DNA of 64,000 nucleotides, taken from positions 84,724 through 148,723 of the forward strand of contig JACRHD010000018.1 of assembly GCA_016234115.1 (NCBI GenBank), given 5' to 3'. The first letter of the stretch is position 1. Each line of letters begins with the position of its first letter. The notes below the pieces were generated by a model, which did not search any database, was not told the origin of the DNA, and saw only the letters and a program-made list of their open reading frames with translations. The position numbers and the translations under genes were made by a program. Shown one piece after another: positions 18,030 to 27,614 of the stretch. The DNA comes from Nitrospirota bacterium. Its GTDB lineage: Bacteria > Nitrospirota > Thermodesulfovibrionia > UBA6902.

Positions 18030-18929
18030 CTATGCCAACACCACATCCATTTGGATCAGGCTTCTCTCTTGCGAAAACCTCCCGACGGCGAGCAGTTCTC
18101 CCGCCTGGGATTTTATCCTGACGCCCTCTGCCTTCCTGCATTCATCAGAGAGTATTAAAGTATTGTCCGCCCTGAGGGGATTTCCATGAATGACCGCTCT
18201 TACCGCAGCCGCATTTATCGTCAACTCCGGCATCCATGACAGCGCCCTGTCAATCGAATAAATGCCTTCAAGCCCGGACCCGTTTATGTCTACGCTCTTT
18301 AATTCCTCGGGAGTCAGGCTGCCTTCAATCCTGAACGAGCCTATCGCCGTACGCTCAAGTTCGGACAGATGCGCACCGACGCCGAGTTTCTTCCCGGCGT
18401 CATCGCAAAGCGTTCTTATGTAAGTGCCTTTTGAACAGAGGGCCCTGAAAGCGGCAAACGGGGGATTGAAGCCCAGCAGCTCAATATCGCGGATGAATAC
18501 CTCTCGCGCCTTGCGTTCGACCTCTATTCCTTTTCGCGCAAGCTTGTACAGCGGCTGTCCCTCGTGCTTCAATGCCGAAAACATCGGGGGCTGCTGGAGT
18601 ATTCGGCCCTTAAATGAATTTAACGCTTCTTCCAGCATGCCTTTATCGACCCCGACACTGTCGGCCCTTGAAATAATTTTTCCGTATGCGTCCTGAGTGT
18701 CGGTCGCCTCTCCCAATTTCATTACGGCCCTGTATTCCTTGTCGAGACCGGAGAAATATGAGGCGAGGCGTGTGGCCCTGTTAATGCAGACAAGAAGCAG
18801 CCCGGTCGCCATTGGATCAAGGGTGCCGGTATGTCCCGCTTTTTTGACCTGGAGAATTTTCTTTACCTTTGTGACGGCGTCTTGAGATGTGATGTCTTTT
18901 GGTTTGTTGAGGGCGATGATGAGATCCAT
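18030..18929 (-). CDS. truB: tRNA pseudouridine-55 synthase
   Basis: TruB makes pseudouridine 55 in the T-loop of tRNAs. The 299-residue product has the catalytic aspartate in GHTGTLDPMATGLLLV, the KEYRAVMKLGEATDTQDA stretch, the CSKGTYIRTL segment and a C-terminal PUA-like part. It lies downstream of nrnA in the conserved infB-DUF503-rbfA-nrnA-truB order, separated from nrnA by a 9-bp-period repeat. Confidence 0.93.
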   Translation of the reverse strand: MDLIIALNKPKDITSQDAVTKVKKILQVKKAGHTGTLDPMATGLLLVCINRATRLASYFSGLDKEYRAVMKLGEATDTQDAYGKIISRADSVGVDKGMLEEALNSFKGRILQQPPMFSALKHEGQPLYKLARKGIEVERKAREVFIRDIELLGFNPPFAAFRALCSKGTYIRTLCDDAGKKLGVGAHLSELERTAIGSFRIEGSLTPEELKSVDINGSGLEGIYSIDRALSWMPELTINAAAVRAVIHGNPLRADNTLILSDECRKAEGVRIKSQAGELLAVGRFSQERSLIQMDVVLA

Positions 18930-18951
18930 GAGAATCAGTTATTTATTGAAA

Positions 18952-19022
18952 GGCTTGAGCCGCTTGAGCCGCTCGAACGGCTTGAACAGTTCAAGCGGCT
19001 CGAACGGTTCAAGCGGTTTAAG
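18952..19022. repeat. 9-bp-period tandem repeat (GAACGGTTT/GAGCCGCTT-type)
   Basis: Units such as TTGAGCCGC, TCGAACGGC and TTCAAGCGG follow each other in both orientations between truB and nrnA. The same family is at 27552-27592 and, in frame, inside cbiP at 63082-63127. Confidence 0.7.
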
Positions 19023-19025
19023 TGT

Positions 19026-20015
19026 TTATTTCGCTTCCTTGATCGCTTTCCTTACAGCAGTAAAAATTTTCTTCTGAACTTGCTGCAAGGTCCCTTTTAT
19101 CCTGCACCCTGCCGCGGCGAAATGTCCTCCGCCGCCGAAGCTGTTTGCTATCTTCTGCACATCAATCTTGCCTTTTGAGCGGAGGCTGATCTTAAATACA
19201 TCCTTCTCATCTTCCCTGAAGAACAAAGACACCTCGATGTCCTTTACCTTTCTCGGGTAATCAACAAAGTCTTCGGAATCCTCAGCAGTCGTGCCTGTCT
19301 TTTTGAACATGTCCCCGGTCACGGTTATCCATGTCATCCCGTCTTTCTTATCAAGGGTCGCCAGGGAAAGGCCCAAAAGCTTCATGGATTTAAAGGGAAT
19401 GCTTTCGTAGATCTCTTTGGTTATTTCCCACGGCCTGGCGCCGGCCCCGACAAGGTGACATGCCATCATTAAAGATTCCGGCGACGTGTTGGAATACCGG
19501 AACCCCCCGGTGTCTACGAGCAATGCCGTGTATAAATTTGTGGCAATATTTTTGTCTATGGGTATTTTGAGCGCGGTCAGGAGCTTGTAAATGATGATTC
19601 CCGTCGCAGCGGCCTGAGCGTCGATAACGGCGGCTGCCACGGACCTGTACAATCCGGATTTGTCCGCATCAGGCGGGGGAACATGGTGGTCTATAATGAC
19701 CGTATTTTTTGCCTTAATCCCTTCAAACCCTGTCCTTTCAAGTGTATTACAGTCCACAATGATAAAAACATCGTACTCTTTCCGGGGCGGTTTCTGCCTG
19801 ATCATTTTAGCGGACGGCAGGAATTTCAGGCTTTCGGGCACGCCGTCCCTGAACAGTACACAGACGTCTTTCTTCCCTATCTTTTTTAATCCAAGGGCGA
19901 GCGCCAGGGCCGAGCCTATCGCATCTCCTTCAGGATTAATGTGCCCGGCAATGATAAAAGACTTGTTCTGTTTAATAACACTCAGAAGTTTAGTAGAGAT
20001 CTTCGTCATCGTCAA
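19026..20015 (-). CDS. nrnA: DHH-family phosphoesterase, NrnA-type nano-RNase/pAp phosphatase
   Basis: The 329-residue protein has DHH phosphoesterase motifs: GHINPEGDAIGSALAL, VDCNTLERTG, IIDHHVPPPDADK (the DHH) and LVDTGGFRYSNTS. The C-terminal DHHA1 glycine motif reads FGGGGHFAAAGCRIKG. NrnA enzymes degrade 2-5-mer RNA and dephosphorylate pAp. The start at 20015 is a TTG with GGAG upstream; an ATG lies two codons inside. It overlaps the end of rbfA by 26 bp, which is the usual linkage in translation-gene operons. Confidence 0.88.
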   Translation of the reverse strand: MTMTKISTKLLSVIKQNKSFIIAGHINPEGDAIGSALALALGLKKIGKKDVCVLFRDGVPESLKFLPSAKMIRQKPPRKEYDVFIIVDCNTLERTGFEGIKAKNTVIIDHHVPPPDADKSGLYRSVAAAVIDAQAAATGIIIYKLLTALKIPIDKNIATNLYTALLVDTGGFRYSNTSPESLMMACHLVGAGARPWEITKEIYESIPFKSMKLLGLSLATLDKKDGMTWITVTGDMFKKTGTTAEDSEDFVDYPRKVKDIEVSLFFREDEKDVFKISLRSKGKIDVQKIANSFGGGGHFAAAGCRIKGTLQQVQKKIFTAVRKAIKEAK

Positions 20016-20367
20016 GAGGACTCCTTTCAGATTTTACTTCGTCCAGCAACCTGTCGATTTTCATCCCGTAGCGGATCGATTCGTCAATTTTGAAATAAAG
20101 AGCCGGTACGAACTTCATCTTCAATCTTCTGCCGAGTTCGCCCCTTATGAATGCCGACGACTCGTTGAGCTTCCTGATCGTCTTTTCCATGTCTTCATCC
20201 TTCAGAACGCTCAGATATACAGTCGCGTTCCTCAGGTCGTCGCTGACCTTTGCTCCCGTAACGGTAACAAAGCCGAGCGTTTTATGTTTGATCCTGTTCA
20301 ATATAATGTCGGCGACCTCTTCACGAATTAAATCACCGACCCTTGCCGAACGCTTGTATGGATGCAT
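19990..20367 (-). CDS. rbfA: Ribosome-binding factor A
   Basis: RbfA binds the 30S subunit and is needed for 16S rRNA 5'-end maturation. The 125-residue product has the KH-fold pattern RVGDLIREEVADIIL, TVTGAKVSDDLRNATVYLSV and RGELGRRLKMKFVPALYFKIDE. It is flanked by a DUF503 gene and infB upstream and nrnA and truB downstream, the classic cluster. Confidence 0.93.
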   Translation of the reverse strand: MHPYKRSARVGDLIREEVADIILNRIKHKTLGFVTVTGAKVSDDLRNATVYLSVLKDEDMEKTIRKLNESSAFIRGELGRRLKMKFVPALYFKIDESIRYGMKIDRLLDEVKSERSPLDDDEDLY

Positions 20368-20497
20368 GGACTCCTACAAATTAAAGATGAAGAATCAAAA
20401 TGCAAAATGTCAGGGCAAAAATTAAAAATGACCGCAATCAGATATTTTTACATTTTAGTCCGTCATTTTGATATTTGATATTTTATTTTTGATTTAA
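20368..20497. repeat. AT-rich low-complexity spacer with short imperfect repeats
   Basis: Between rbfA and the DUF503 gene lie ATCAAAATGCAAAAT-like and complementary TTTTGATATTTGATATTTTA-like segments, a diverged inverted pair. No coding frame or promoter stands out. Confidence 0.35.
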
Positions 20498-20779
20498 TTA
20501 TAGCAGTTCCGTCGTTGAATTGATTAATTCCACCGAATGGATGACTGTCACCAGGTTCCTTATCTGTTCGAATACCTTATTGACCATCACCGTCTCATTT
20601 GAAACGAAAGCTATCCCGATCACGGCCCTTTGCCAGAGGTCATTGGCGTCGACTTCGGCCACTGAGACGTTAAACTTGTTTTTTATCCTCTCGATAAGGC
20701 TCTTGATGACAAACCGCTTCTCCTTCAGAGACTGCGCTTCGAGTATGTGTAAATCCAATGTGAGGAGACCGACTATCAT
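20498..20779 (-). CDS. DUF503 family protein
   Basis: The 93-residue protein matches the small DUF503 (YlxP-like) family: it begins MIVGLLTLDLHI, continues SLKEKRFVIKSLIERIKNKFNVSVAEVDANDLWQ and ends with a VHSVELINSTTELL-like segment. Members sit between infB and rbfA in many bacteria, and the function is thought to relate to ribosome maturation. The context here is identical. Confidence 0.85.
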   Translation of the reverse strand: MIVGLLTLDLHILEAQSLKEKRFVIKSLIERIKNKFNVSVAEVDANDLWQRAVIGIAFVSNETVMVNKVFEQIRNLVTVIHSVELINSTTELL

Positions 20780-20786
20780 TTAATAA

Positions 20787-20877
20787 ATCAAAAGGGTTCA
20801 GGGGTTCGAGGGTCCAAGGGTTCAAGTGAGAATCACCATACCCTTGAACCCTCGGACCCTAAACCCTTGGACCCTTT
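20787..20877. repeat. Inverted heptamer tracts between infB and the DUF503 gene
   Basis: AGGGTTC/AGGGTCC units (20790-20825) face complementary CCCTTGAA/CCCTCGGA units (20840-20877), about 36 bp each, capable of a long imperfect hairpin directly downstream of infB. Confidence 0.7.
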
Positions 20878-23262
20878 CTATTCCAGCTTGGAGGCGACTT
20901 CTTCCTTTACATAATTTTCTATTACGTCGCCGACCTTGAGGTCGTTGAAATTTTCCACCATGATGCCACATTCAAAGCCCGTCAGGACCTCCCTGACGTC
21001 TTCCTTGAACCGCTTCAGGGACGACAGTTTGCTTTCATATATGACTACATTATCTCTTATCACCCTGACGCCGGTGCTTGCGCGCGACATCTTCCCCTCG
21101 GTCACATAGCAGCCGGCGACCGTCCCAGTGCGCGATATATGGAACAGGCTTCTGACTTCCGCCCTGCCCATGACTTTCTCGGTGATGGTCGGCTCAAGCA
21201 GCCCTTCAAGCGCCTTCTTCACGTCTTCAATCGCCTCGTAGATTATGTTGTAGAGCCTGACGTCGACGCCTTCCTTTTCGATCAGGGCGGAGGCCTTTGA
21301 ATCGGGACGGATGTTGAACCCTATGATGATCGCGTTCGACGCGGCGGCAAGCATGACGTCGGATTCATTAATGCCGCCCGCGCTCGCATGAATTACGTTT
21401 ACCTTGACCTCAGGGTGCGTAATGCCGGAAAGCGCGTCCTTTACCGCTTCAGCAGACCCCTGGACGTCGGCCTTTATAATAACGTTAAGGTCCCGCACCT
21501 CACCCTGTTTTACCTTTTCATAAAGCTGGTCGAGGGTCAGTTTCTTCATCTGGACGGCCGCGGCGGTCTTCTGCTTCTGGAGCCTGTTAAGGGCTATCTG
21601 CCTTGCCTTTCTCTCATCTTCCATCACAATGAATATATCACCCGCCTGGGGGACCTCCGGGAAACCGATGACTTCCACGGGCGTTGAAGGTCCGGCCTTT
21701 TCTATTTTCTTGCCTGTGTCGTCGATAAGCGCCCTGACCCTGCCGGCAACCGTGCCTACAAGGAAGGAATCTCCCGCTTTAAGCTCTCCCGCATTCACCA
21801 GCACCGTGCCCACCGGTCCCCTGCCCCTGTCAAGCTTGGCCTCAACGATCGTCCCCTTTGCGGGCCTGTTATAATTTGCTTTCAGCTCCATTATTTCGGC
21901 CTGAAGCAGTATCATCTCGAGGAGCTGTTCAATTCCCGTTCTCTTCTTGGCGGAAACCTCGACGAATATGTTTTTTCCGCCCCACTCCTCGGAGACCACG
22001 CCGTATTGCGAGAGTTCATTCCTGACTCTTGTTATATTGGCCTCAGGCTTGTCGATTTTATTTATTGCAACTACTATGGGGACATTTGCGGCCTTGGCAT
22101 GGTCAATGGCCTCGATAGTCTGGGGCATGACGCTGTCATCGGCTGCAACTACAAGAACAACAATATCGGTCACCTTGGCGCCCCTCGCCCTCATCATGGT
22201 AAACGCCTCATGCCCAGGGGTGTCGAGAAAAGTTATTTCTTTGTCTTTCAGTTTTACCTTGTACGCGCCGATATGCTGTGTTATCCCTCCTGCCTCTGTC
22301 TCGGTGACCCTGGTCTGGCGGATTGCATCCAGCAGGGTGGTCTTTCCATGATCGACGTGTCCCATGATGGTGACTATAGGCGGACGGGGACTGAGAGCGG
22401 CCTCATCGACTTCCACTTCTTCAAGGAGGGCCTCCTCGTTTTCGATATTCGTAAGCTCTATCTTCAATCCGAACGATTCAGCTACAAGCTGCGCCGCGTC
22501 CGCATCCACAGGCTGGTTTATAGTCGGCATGTAGCCTATCTCCATAAACTTCTTGATGACCTCGTTGATCTTCTGCCCTATAATTTCGGCAAACTCCTTT
22601 ACGGTCGTGCCCTCCTGAAACTTGATGACGCGTTTTCTCGGCTGGGTCGTCAGCGGCGGCGGGGCCGGTTCGAATCTCTGCCCATGCGGCCTTCTGTCAT
22701 GCTTCTTGAAATGGGGCTTGAAGTCCTGGGCCTTCTTTGTTACATCAACTCTCCGGATGGAATCGAAGGCCCGCTGCATGCCGGGTTTGGCCTTGAATTT
22801 TGCCACGCTTGCCCGCTCTATTTCTTTCTTGAATCTGTCAGGGACTATGATTTCATCTTCTTCCGCAGCCTGGGTCCCGACTTTCACGGGCAAGGCCGCG
22901 AGAGGTTTCAGGACAGGCTCTTTCGCCTCTCTTTCAGTTTCCGGCGGAGCAGGCCGGCCTTCTTTCTCCGGCTTGACTTCCGGAAGGGGTCTTCTTTCCG
23001 CGGTTTTTTCCGCCCGGGGCTTCTCCACGGGTCTGGACGGGGCCTTTGTTATTCTCTCTTCTTTGCGGACGGCAGGCGCCGGCGTCTCTTTCGCAGGCGT
23101 TTCTCTTTTCGCGAAGAAATCCGTCAACTTCCCCGTGACATCGTCATCAACGCTTGCCATGTGTGACTTGACGTGGACGCCTAATTCCGCCAGCTTTGCG
23201 ATTATCTCTTTGCTGCTGACATTAATCTTTTTGGACAGCTCGTAAATTCTTATTCCTGCCAT
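20878..23262 (-). CDS. infB: Translation initiation factor IF-2
   Basis: IF-2 brings fMet-tRNA to the 30S subunit. The 794-residue protein has an N-terminal IF2_N module ([21 protein letters not shown]), a Pro/Glu/Lys-rich linker (about 60-200), a second IF2_N-like segment ([20 protein letters not shown]), and the GTPase domain with [25 protein letters not shown] and NKIDKPEAN. The C-terminal domains II-IV follow. It is complete and free of repeat insertions. Confidence 0.96.
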   Translation of the reverse strand: MAGIRIYELSKKINVSSKEIIAKLAELGVHVKSHMASVDDDVTGKLTDFFAKRETPAKETPAPAVRKEERITKAPSRPVEKPRAEKTAERRPLPEVKPEKEGRPAPPETEREAKEPVLKPLAALPVKVGTQAAEEDEIIVPDRFKKEIERASVAKFKAKPGMQRAFDSIRRVDVTKKAQDFKPHFKKHDRRPHGQRFEPAPPPLTTQPRKRVIKFQEGTTVKEFAEIIGQKINEVIKKFMEIGYMPTINQPVDADAAQLVAESFGLKIELTNIENEEALLEEVEVDEAALSPRPPIVTIMGHVDHGKTTLLDAIRQTRVTETEAGGITQHIGAYKVKLKDKEITFLDTPGHEAFTMMRARGAKVTDIVVLVVAADDSVMPQTIEAIDHAKAANVPIVVAINKIDKPEANITRVRNELSQYGVVSEEWGGKNIFVEVSAKKRTGIEQLLEMILLQAEIMELKANYNRPAKGTIVEAKLDRGRGPVGTVLVNAGELKAGDSFLVGTVAGRVRALIDDTGKKIEKAGPSTPVEVIGFPEVPQAGDIFIVMEDERKARQIALNRLQKQKTAAAVQMKKLTLDQLYEKVKQGEVRDLNVIIKADVQGSAEAVKDALSGITHPEVKVNVIHASAGGINESDVMLAAASNAIIIGFNIRPDSKASALIEKEGVDVRLYNIIYEAIEDVKKALEGLLEPTITEKVMGRAEVRSLFHISRTGTVAGCYVTEGKMSRASTGVRVIRDNVVIYESKLSSLKRFKEDVREVLTGFECGIMVENFNDLKVGDVIENYVKEEVASKLE

Positions 23263-23398
23263 TTATCTTTCCTGAACCTCTGAAATGTTATCAGTTTTGC
23301 CCGCCAAGATTAAAAAAATCTGCTCCCGGTCGCGGGTTGTAAGTTTGTTCGGTTTAATGTTATCATAACTTCTCTTTTTAAAGCAATTATGCGCGAGT

Positions 23399-23416
23399 AA
23401 GCAAGCTAACTTGCTT
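23399..23416. repeat. Small hairpin upstream of rpmB
   Basis: AAGCAAG (23399-23405) and CTTGCTT (23410-23416) form a 7-bp stem with a 4-bp loop in the divergent infB-rpmB region. Its role is unclear. Confidence 0.3.
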
Positions 23417-23468
23417 TATTAAAACTTAAATTAAAGACAGTTCAACACTGTTAAATAATATATTGCTC

Positions 23469-23522
23469 GTAGGGCAGGGCTTCAGCCCCGCATATAAGCA
23501 ACCCTGAAGGGTCGCCCTGCAT
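23469..23522. repeat. GTAGGGCRGGG-type palindromic repeat
   Basis: The segment starts GTAGGGCAGGGCTTCAGCC and ends in a complementary CGCCCTGCAT. It is a longer member of the dispersed palindrome family, in the rpmB leader. Confidence 0.55.
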
Positions 23523-23549
23523 AAGGAATATTCAGGAGGTGTTTCAACA

Positions 23550-23738
23550 ATGGCAGTATGTTCAGTTTGCGGAAAGAAAAAGATGTCAGGCAACAATGTC
23601 AGCCATGCCAACAACAGGACCAAGCGCGTATTTATGCCTAACCTGCAGAAAATAAAGATCGAGACAGCGCACGGCGCGAGGAAACAGAGTGTCTGCACCA
23701 GATGCCTCCGCTCCGGAAAAGTCAAGAAGATAGTTTAA
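23550..23738 (+). CDS. rpmB: 50S ribosomal protein L28
   Basis: The 62-residue product is a complete L28 of the zinc-ribbon type, with a cysteine pair in [23 protein letters not shown] and a second in [17 protein letters not shown] precedes the ATG. It is divergent from infB. Confidence 0.95.
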   Translation: MAVCSVCGKKKMSGNNVSHANNRTKRVFMPNLQKIKIETAHGARKQSVCTRCLRSGKVKKIV

Positions 23739-23844
23739 AAAAATTCAAAATTTAAAAATCAAAATTCAAAATTCCGGAGTGGACAGCTTAAAAAATCATA
23801 TTCCTTAATTTTGATCTTTGCATTTTAATTTTTCATCTTCTGCC

Positions 23845-24276
23845 ATGCAGTCCTTTCAAAATATCCTCAGGACATTCGTTAAAAGTTATGGCCTGGAAAG
23901 CGGGGTGTCGCTGAATGCCCTCAGAAACAAATGGACTGATATTGTCGGCCGGCCCGTTTCATCTCACACCTGCCCCGACATGATAAAAGGTAATGTTCTT
24001 ACCGTAATCGTCGACACCCCCCAGTGGATGCACCATCTGAGTTTTTTCAAAGAAGAGATCATTTCAAGACTCAGTCAATATAATGTCGCCGAAGTACGCT
24101 TCAGGATCGGCAGGCTTCCCGAAGAGACGAAGGACGTTCAGAAAGGCGGGAATGCCGCATTGTCCGAAGACGATACGAGGTATATCGAAAATACCCTCAT
24201 GGGCCTCAAGGACGAAGAACTCAGAGAGAAATTCAGGACGTTGATCGCGCACGGGCTGACGAAGGGGAAGAAATAA
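23845..24276 (+). CDS. DUF721 family protein
   Basis: The 143-residue protein resembles DUF721 (DciA-like/zinc-ribbon-less) proteins: VSLNALRNKWTDIVGRPVSSHTCP, then VDTPQWMHHLSFFKEEIISRL, then VRFRIG. DciA proteins load the replicative helicase in many bacteria; family membership here is suggestive, not decisive. The C-terminal 50 residues are charged and helical. No clear ribosome site was seen, and I chose the ATG where similarity begins, inside a frame open nine codons further. It converges with clpX with a one-base gap. Confidence 0.6.
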   Translation: MQSFQNILRTFVKSYGLESGVSLNALRNKWTDIVGRPVSSHTCPDMIKGNVLTVIVDTPQWMHHLSFFKEEIISRLSQYNVAEVRFRIGRLPEETKDVQKGGNAALSEDDTRYIENTLMGLKDEELREKFRTLIAHGLTKGKK

Positions 24277-24277
24277 A

Positions 24278-25534
24278 CTAAGCGGACTCGGCCTTTTCCT
24301 CATAAATAAGGATCGGCTTTTCCTTCCTGGTGATGACCTCTTCCGTTATCAGGCACTCCCTCACATCGCTCAGCGACGGCACTTCGTACATGACATCCAG
24401 CATCACGTCTTCAAGAATGGCCCTGAGGCCCCTCGCGCCTGTTTTCCGTCTGAGCGCTTCTCTGGCAATCGCCCTTAAAGCGGTGTCGGTAAATTTCAGC
24501 TTCACATTATCAAAGGACAGCAGCCTCTGATACTGCTTTATGATGGCGTTCTTGGGTTCGGTCAGGATCCTGATCAGGGCGTCTTCGCTCAGCTCCTCCA
24601 GCGTCGCCACTACAGGAAGTCTCCCGACAAACTCGGGAATGAGTCCGTATTTAATCAGGTCCTGGGGCTGAATATGTTTTAAGATGTTGTCTGTCTTTTT
24701 CCCGGCTATGGTCTTGGGCTCGGCGCCGAAGCCCACGGTCTTCCTGCCGATCCTCTCCTCGATTATCTTTTCAAGGCCCACAAAGGCCCCGCCGCAAACA
24801 AACAGTATGTTGGCCGTGTTTATCTGTATGAATTCCTGCTGCGGATGCTTCCTGCCGCCCTGGGGGGGCACGTTCGCAACGGTCCCTTCAATGATCTTCA
24901 GGAGCGCCTGCTGGACCCCTTCGCCGGAGACGTCCCTCGTTATGGAAACATTTTCCGTCTTGCGGCTTATCTTGTCGATCTCATCAATATAGACGATGCC
25001 GCGCTGCGCCTTCTCAAGGTCATAATCCGCTGCCTGGAGGAGCTTCAGGATAATATTTTCAACGTCTTCGCCTACATACCCTGCTTCGGTCAGCGTCGTG
25101 GCGTCGGCAATCGTAAAGGGGACGTCGAGGTACTTTGCGAGCGTCTGGGCCAGGATGGTCTTGCCGGTGCCGGTAGACCCTATCAGCAGGATGTTGCTCT
25201 TCTGCAGTTCGATATCGGACTGCCTGGGGCTGTTTATCCGTTTATAGTGATTGTGCACGGCCACCGCGAGGGTCTTTTTCGCGCGGTCCTGCTCAATGAC
25301 GTATTCATCTAAAAAGCTTTTTATCTCTACGGGGGCCGGGAGCTTCCGTGTAATGTTGATGTCAAACGAGGAGTCGAGCTCCTCAGCCATTATTTCATTG
25401 CAGAGATTGACGCATTCGTTACAGATATAAACAGTAGGGCCGGCTATAAGCTTCCTTACTTCCTTCTGGCTCTTCCCGCAGAAAGAACATCTCAGTATAC
25501 CGTTGTCGTTTCTATTTGTTTTTTTATCGTTCAT
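24278..25534 (-). CDS. clpX: ATP-dependent Clp protease ATP-binding subunit ClpX
   Basis: ClpX is the AAA+ unfoldase that feeds ClpP. The 418-residue product has the N-terminal zinc finger (CSFCGK at 16-21 and CNECVNLC at 38-45), Walker A GSTGTGKT, Walker B YIDEIDKI, the sensor-2 region [13 protein letters not shown] and the ClpP-binding IGF-like loop region (TVGFGAE). It follows clpP by 14 bp in the tig-clpP-clpX order. Confidence 0.96.
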   Translation of the reverse strand: MNDKKTNRNDNGILRCSFCGKSQKEVRKLIAGPTVYICNECVNLCNEIMAEELDSSFDINITRKLPAPVEIKSFLDEYVIEQDRAKKTLAVAVHNHYKRINSPRQSDIELQKSNILLIGSTGTGKTILAQTLAKYLDVPFTIADATTLTEAGYVGEDVENIILKLLQAADYDLEKAQRGIVYIDEIDKISRKTENVSITRDVSGEGVQQALLKIIEGTVANVPPQGGRKHPQQEFIQINTANILFVCGGAFVGLEKIIEERIGRKTVGFGAEPKTIAGKKTDNILKHIQPQDLIKYGLIPEFVGRLPVVATLEELSEDALIRILTEPKNAIIKQYQRLLSFDNVKLKFTDTALRAIAREALRRKTGARGLRAILEDVMLDVMYEVPSLSDVRECLITEEVITRKEKPILIYEEKAESA

Positions 25535-25548
25535 GGTTGTTGAACTCC

Positions 25549-26142
25549 TTACTCCTTCTTCTTCAGCGTCTCTATGACCTCATCCACGAGGCCGTAATCC
25601 TTTGCCTCCTGCGCGGACATGAAATAGTCCCTCTCCGTATCGACCTGTATCTTTTCAATTGCCTGTCCGGTATGCCTGGCAAGGATTTGATTGAGCGTTT
25701 CTTTCAGTTTTAAAATCTCTCTCGCATGGATCTCCACGTCCGTCGCCTGCCCGTGAAAGCCCCCGATGGGCTGATGAATCATTATGCGGGAATTGGGAAG
25801 CACATACCTCTTCCCTTTCGTGCCCGCGGTAAGAAGGAGCGCCCCCATGCTTGCCGCCTGTCCTATGCAATAAGTGGCGATATCGGGTTTTATATACTGC
25901 ATGGTATCATAGATGGCCAGACCTGAAGAGACAACGCCTCCCGGCGAATTAATATAGATGTTTATGTCCTTTTCAGGGTCTTCGGTCTGGAGGAAAAGCA
26001 ACTGGGCAATTACCGTATTGGAGACGATATCGTCTATCGGGCTGCCGATAAACACGATCCTGTCCTTTAACAGCCTTGAATAAATGTCATATGCCCGTTC
26101 CGACCTTCCGGTCTGTTCAATTACTATCGGTATCAAACCCAT
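25549..26142 (-). CDS. clpP: ATP-dependent Clp protease proteolytic subunit ClpP
   Basis: This 197-residue serine protease has all catalytic residues in context: serine in [14 protein letters not shown], histidine in [10 protein letters not shown], and aspartate in the [12 protein letters not shown] segment. Length and order (tig-clpP-clpX) are normal. Confidence 0.96.
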   Translation of the reverse strand: MGLIPIVIEQTGRSERAYDIYSRLLKDRIVFIGSPIDDIVSNTVIAQLLFLQTEDPEKDINIYINSPGGVVSSGLAIYDTMQYIKPDIATYCIGQAASMGALLLTAGTKGKRYVLPNSRIMIHQPIGGFHGQATDVEIHAREILKLKETLNQILARHTGQAIEKIQVDTERDYFMSAQEAKDYGLVDEVIETLKKKE

Positions 26143-26160
26143 GTTGTCTCCCTATTAAAT

Positions 26161-26216
26161 GTAGGGCGGGGTCTCCCCGCCCAACCAGTGAAAGTGCGGG
26201 GAAACCCCGCCCCTAC
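26161..26216. repeat. Paired GTAGGGCGGGG palindromic repeats between tig and clpP
   Basis: Two face-to-face halves (GTAGGGCGGGGTCTCCCCGCC and GCGGGGAAACCCCGCCCCTAC) fill the gap. The TAG stop of tig is read from the right half. Confidence 0.7.
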
Positions 26217-27475
26217 TGAATTGTTGCTTTTTCCAGAAGAAATTCCAGGACCTTATCGGCAAACAGCCTGCTCTTCAGGGCATCCATGGACCCTTCCCTG
26301 ACAGCATACAGTCTCATGACCTCTTCAGGCTTAAGGTTGTTGCGGACCGCTATTTCTTCAACGGCCTGTTTAACGTCGGCATCGGTCACCTGGATGCTCT
26401 CCTTCCTGCCCACGGCTTCAAGGAGGATTACGCTCTTGACGTTGTCCCTCGCAACGGACTCAAATTCCTTTTTCAGCTCCTCGTCCGGTTTCAGGGTCTC
26501 CCCCTTCTTCATGGCGTCCTCTTTTGCCTTGTGAATCAGGGATTCAATCTCTCCCTGAAACATGGATTCGGGGACCTCGAATTCATGCCTTCTTATAAGT
26601 TCGTTGAGGATTTCCTTCTTGTACTCCAGGTTTATCTGGCTCTTCTTCATGACGCTGATATTTTCATGTATCTTTTTCTTCAGCTCCTCAAGATTGCCGC
26701 AATTCGCCTCTGCTGCGAATTCATCGTCCAAAGGCGGCAGGTTCTTCTTCTTGGTATCCGTAATATGCACCTTGAAGAGCACGTCTTTGCCGGCCAGGGT
26801 CTTGTTGTCATGGTCTGCCGCGAAGTTCAGTGTTACCTCGACGCTTTCTCCCTTTTTCCTGCCGGTCAGCGCGTCGATAAACTCCGCGGGCATTGCGCCG
26901 GCAGTCAAAAGCATGGGGTAATCTTTGTAAGAGAGCTCTTCATGCAATTTGTCGCCGATGTATGCGTCGGTATTTATAATTGCCATATCGTCGGCCTGCA
27001 GAGCCTCTTCGGTAACAGAATATAACGCCTTGCGCTCCTGCATCAATCTGAGGGCCTTTTCTATCTCGTCATCCTCGACGGTAAATGCCCTTTCCTTTAA
27101 TATGACGTCGGTATATCTCAATTCTCCTATCTCCGGCTTGACTTCGACAGTGACACTGAAGGTAAGGGGCTGCCCGGACACCAGTTGGATTTTATCATCG
27201 ACATTGGGATAGGTGACCGGCTCCAGGTTCGCTTCCCTTATCGCGTTGAGATAATACTCAGGGATTATTTTTTCTATGACCTCGGCCTCGACATTCTTGC
27301 TGAACCTCTTTTCAAGAATGGCCTGGGGGATCTTTCCGGGCCTGAAACCGGGTATCTTGGTCGTTGTTCTCAGTTTATTGTAAACGTTTTCCGTCTCGGA
27401 CTTGATGACGTCGGAAGGAACATTGATCTTGAGCCTCCTCGTTGTCGGCGATATTTTTTCCACTTCCTGGAGCAT
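26213..27475 (-). CDS. tig: Trigger factor
   Basis: Trigger factor is the ribosome-bound chaperone and prolyl isomerase. The 420-residue product has the ribosome-binding signature in TTKIPGFRPGKIPQAIL (GFRxGxxP), a central FKBP-like domain (about 150-240) and a helical C-terminal arm with the chaperone cradle. It heads the tig-clpP-clpX set. Its stop codon falls inside a palindromic repeat. Confidence 0.94.
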   Translation of the reverse strand: MLQEVEKISPTTRRLKINVPSDVIKSETENVYNKLRTTTKIPGFRPGKIPQAILEKRFSKNVEAEVIEKIIPEYYLNAIREANLEPVTYPNVDDKIQLVSGQPLTFSVTVEVKPEIGELRYTDVILKERAFTVEDDEIEKALRLMQERKALYSVTEEALQADDMAIINTDAYIGDKLHEELSYKDYPMLLTAGAMPAEFIDALTGRKKGESVEVTLNFAADHDNKTLAGKDVLFKVHITDTKKKNLPPLDDEFAAEANCGNLEELKKKIHENISVMKKSQINLEYKKEILNELIRRHEFEVPESMFQGEIESLIHKAKEDAMKKGETLKPDEELKKEFESVARDNVKSVILLEAVGRKESIQVTDADVKQAVEEIAVRNNLKPEEVMRLYAVREGSMDALKSRLFADKVLEFLLEKATIQ

Positions 27476-27551
27476 GGTTACCTCGGATTATTAAGTTTGC
27501 TTATAATTTAGAATTAAACAAACAATTTGTCAATTAGCCCCTTCATAAACG

Positions 27552-27592
27552 GAACGAGCCGCTTGAACGGTTTGAACGGTTTGAACGGTTCC
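27552..27592. repeat. 9-bp-period tandem repeat (GAACGGTTT)
   Basis: About four tandem units of the type GAACGGTTT lie in the divergent region between tig and the glycosyltransferase gene. Confidence 0.75.
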
Positions 27593-27614
27593 ATTATAAT
27601 AAACAAGGTAAAAG

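Noticed and set aside
17735-18046. Minus-strand frame of 103 codons between the IscA-like and truB genes
   Set aside because: It is composed of MITE copy 2 and a heptamer tract, with no ribosome site or motif.
22006-23166. Long plus-strand open frame opposite infB (386 codons)
   Set aside because: It is antisense to the strongly conserved IF-2 sequence and has no recognisable motif; it is a composition shadow.
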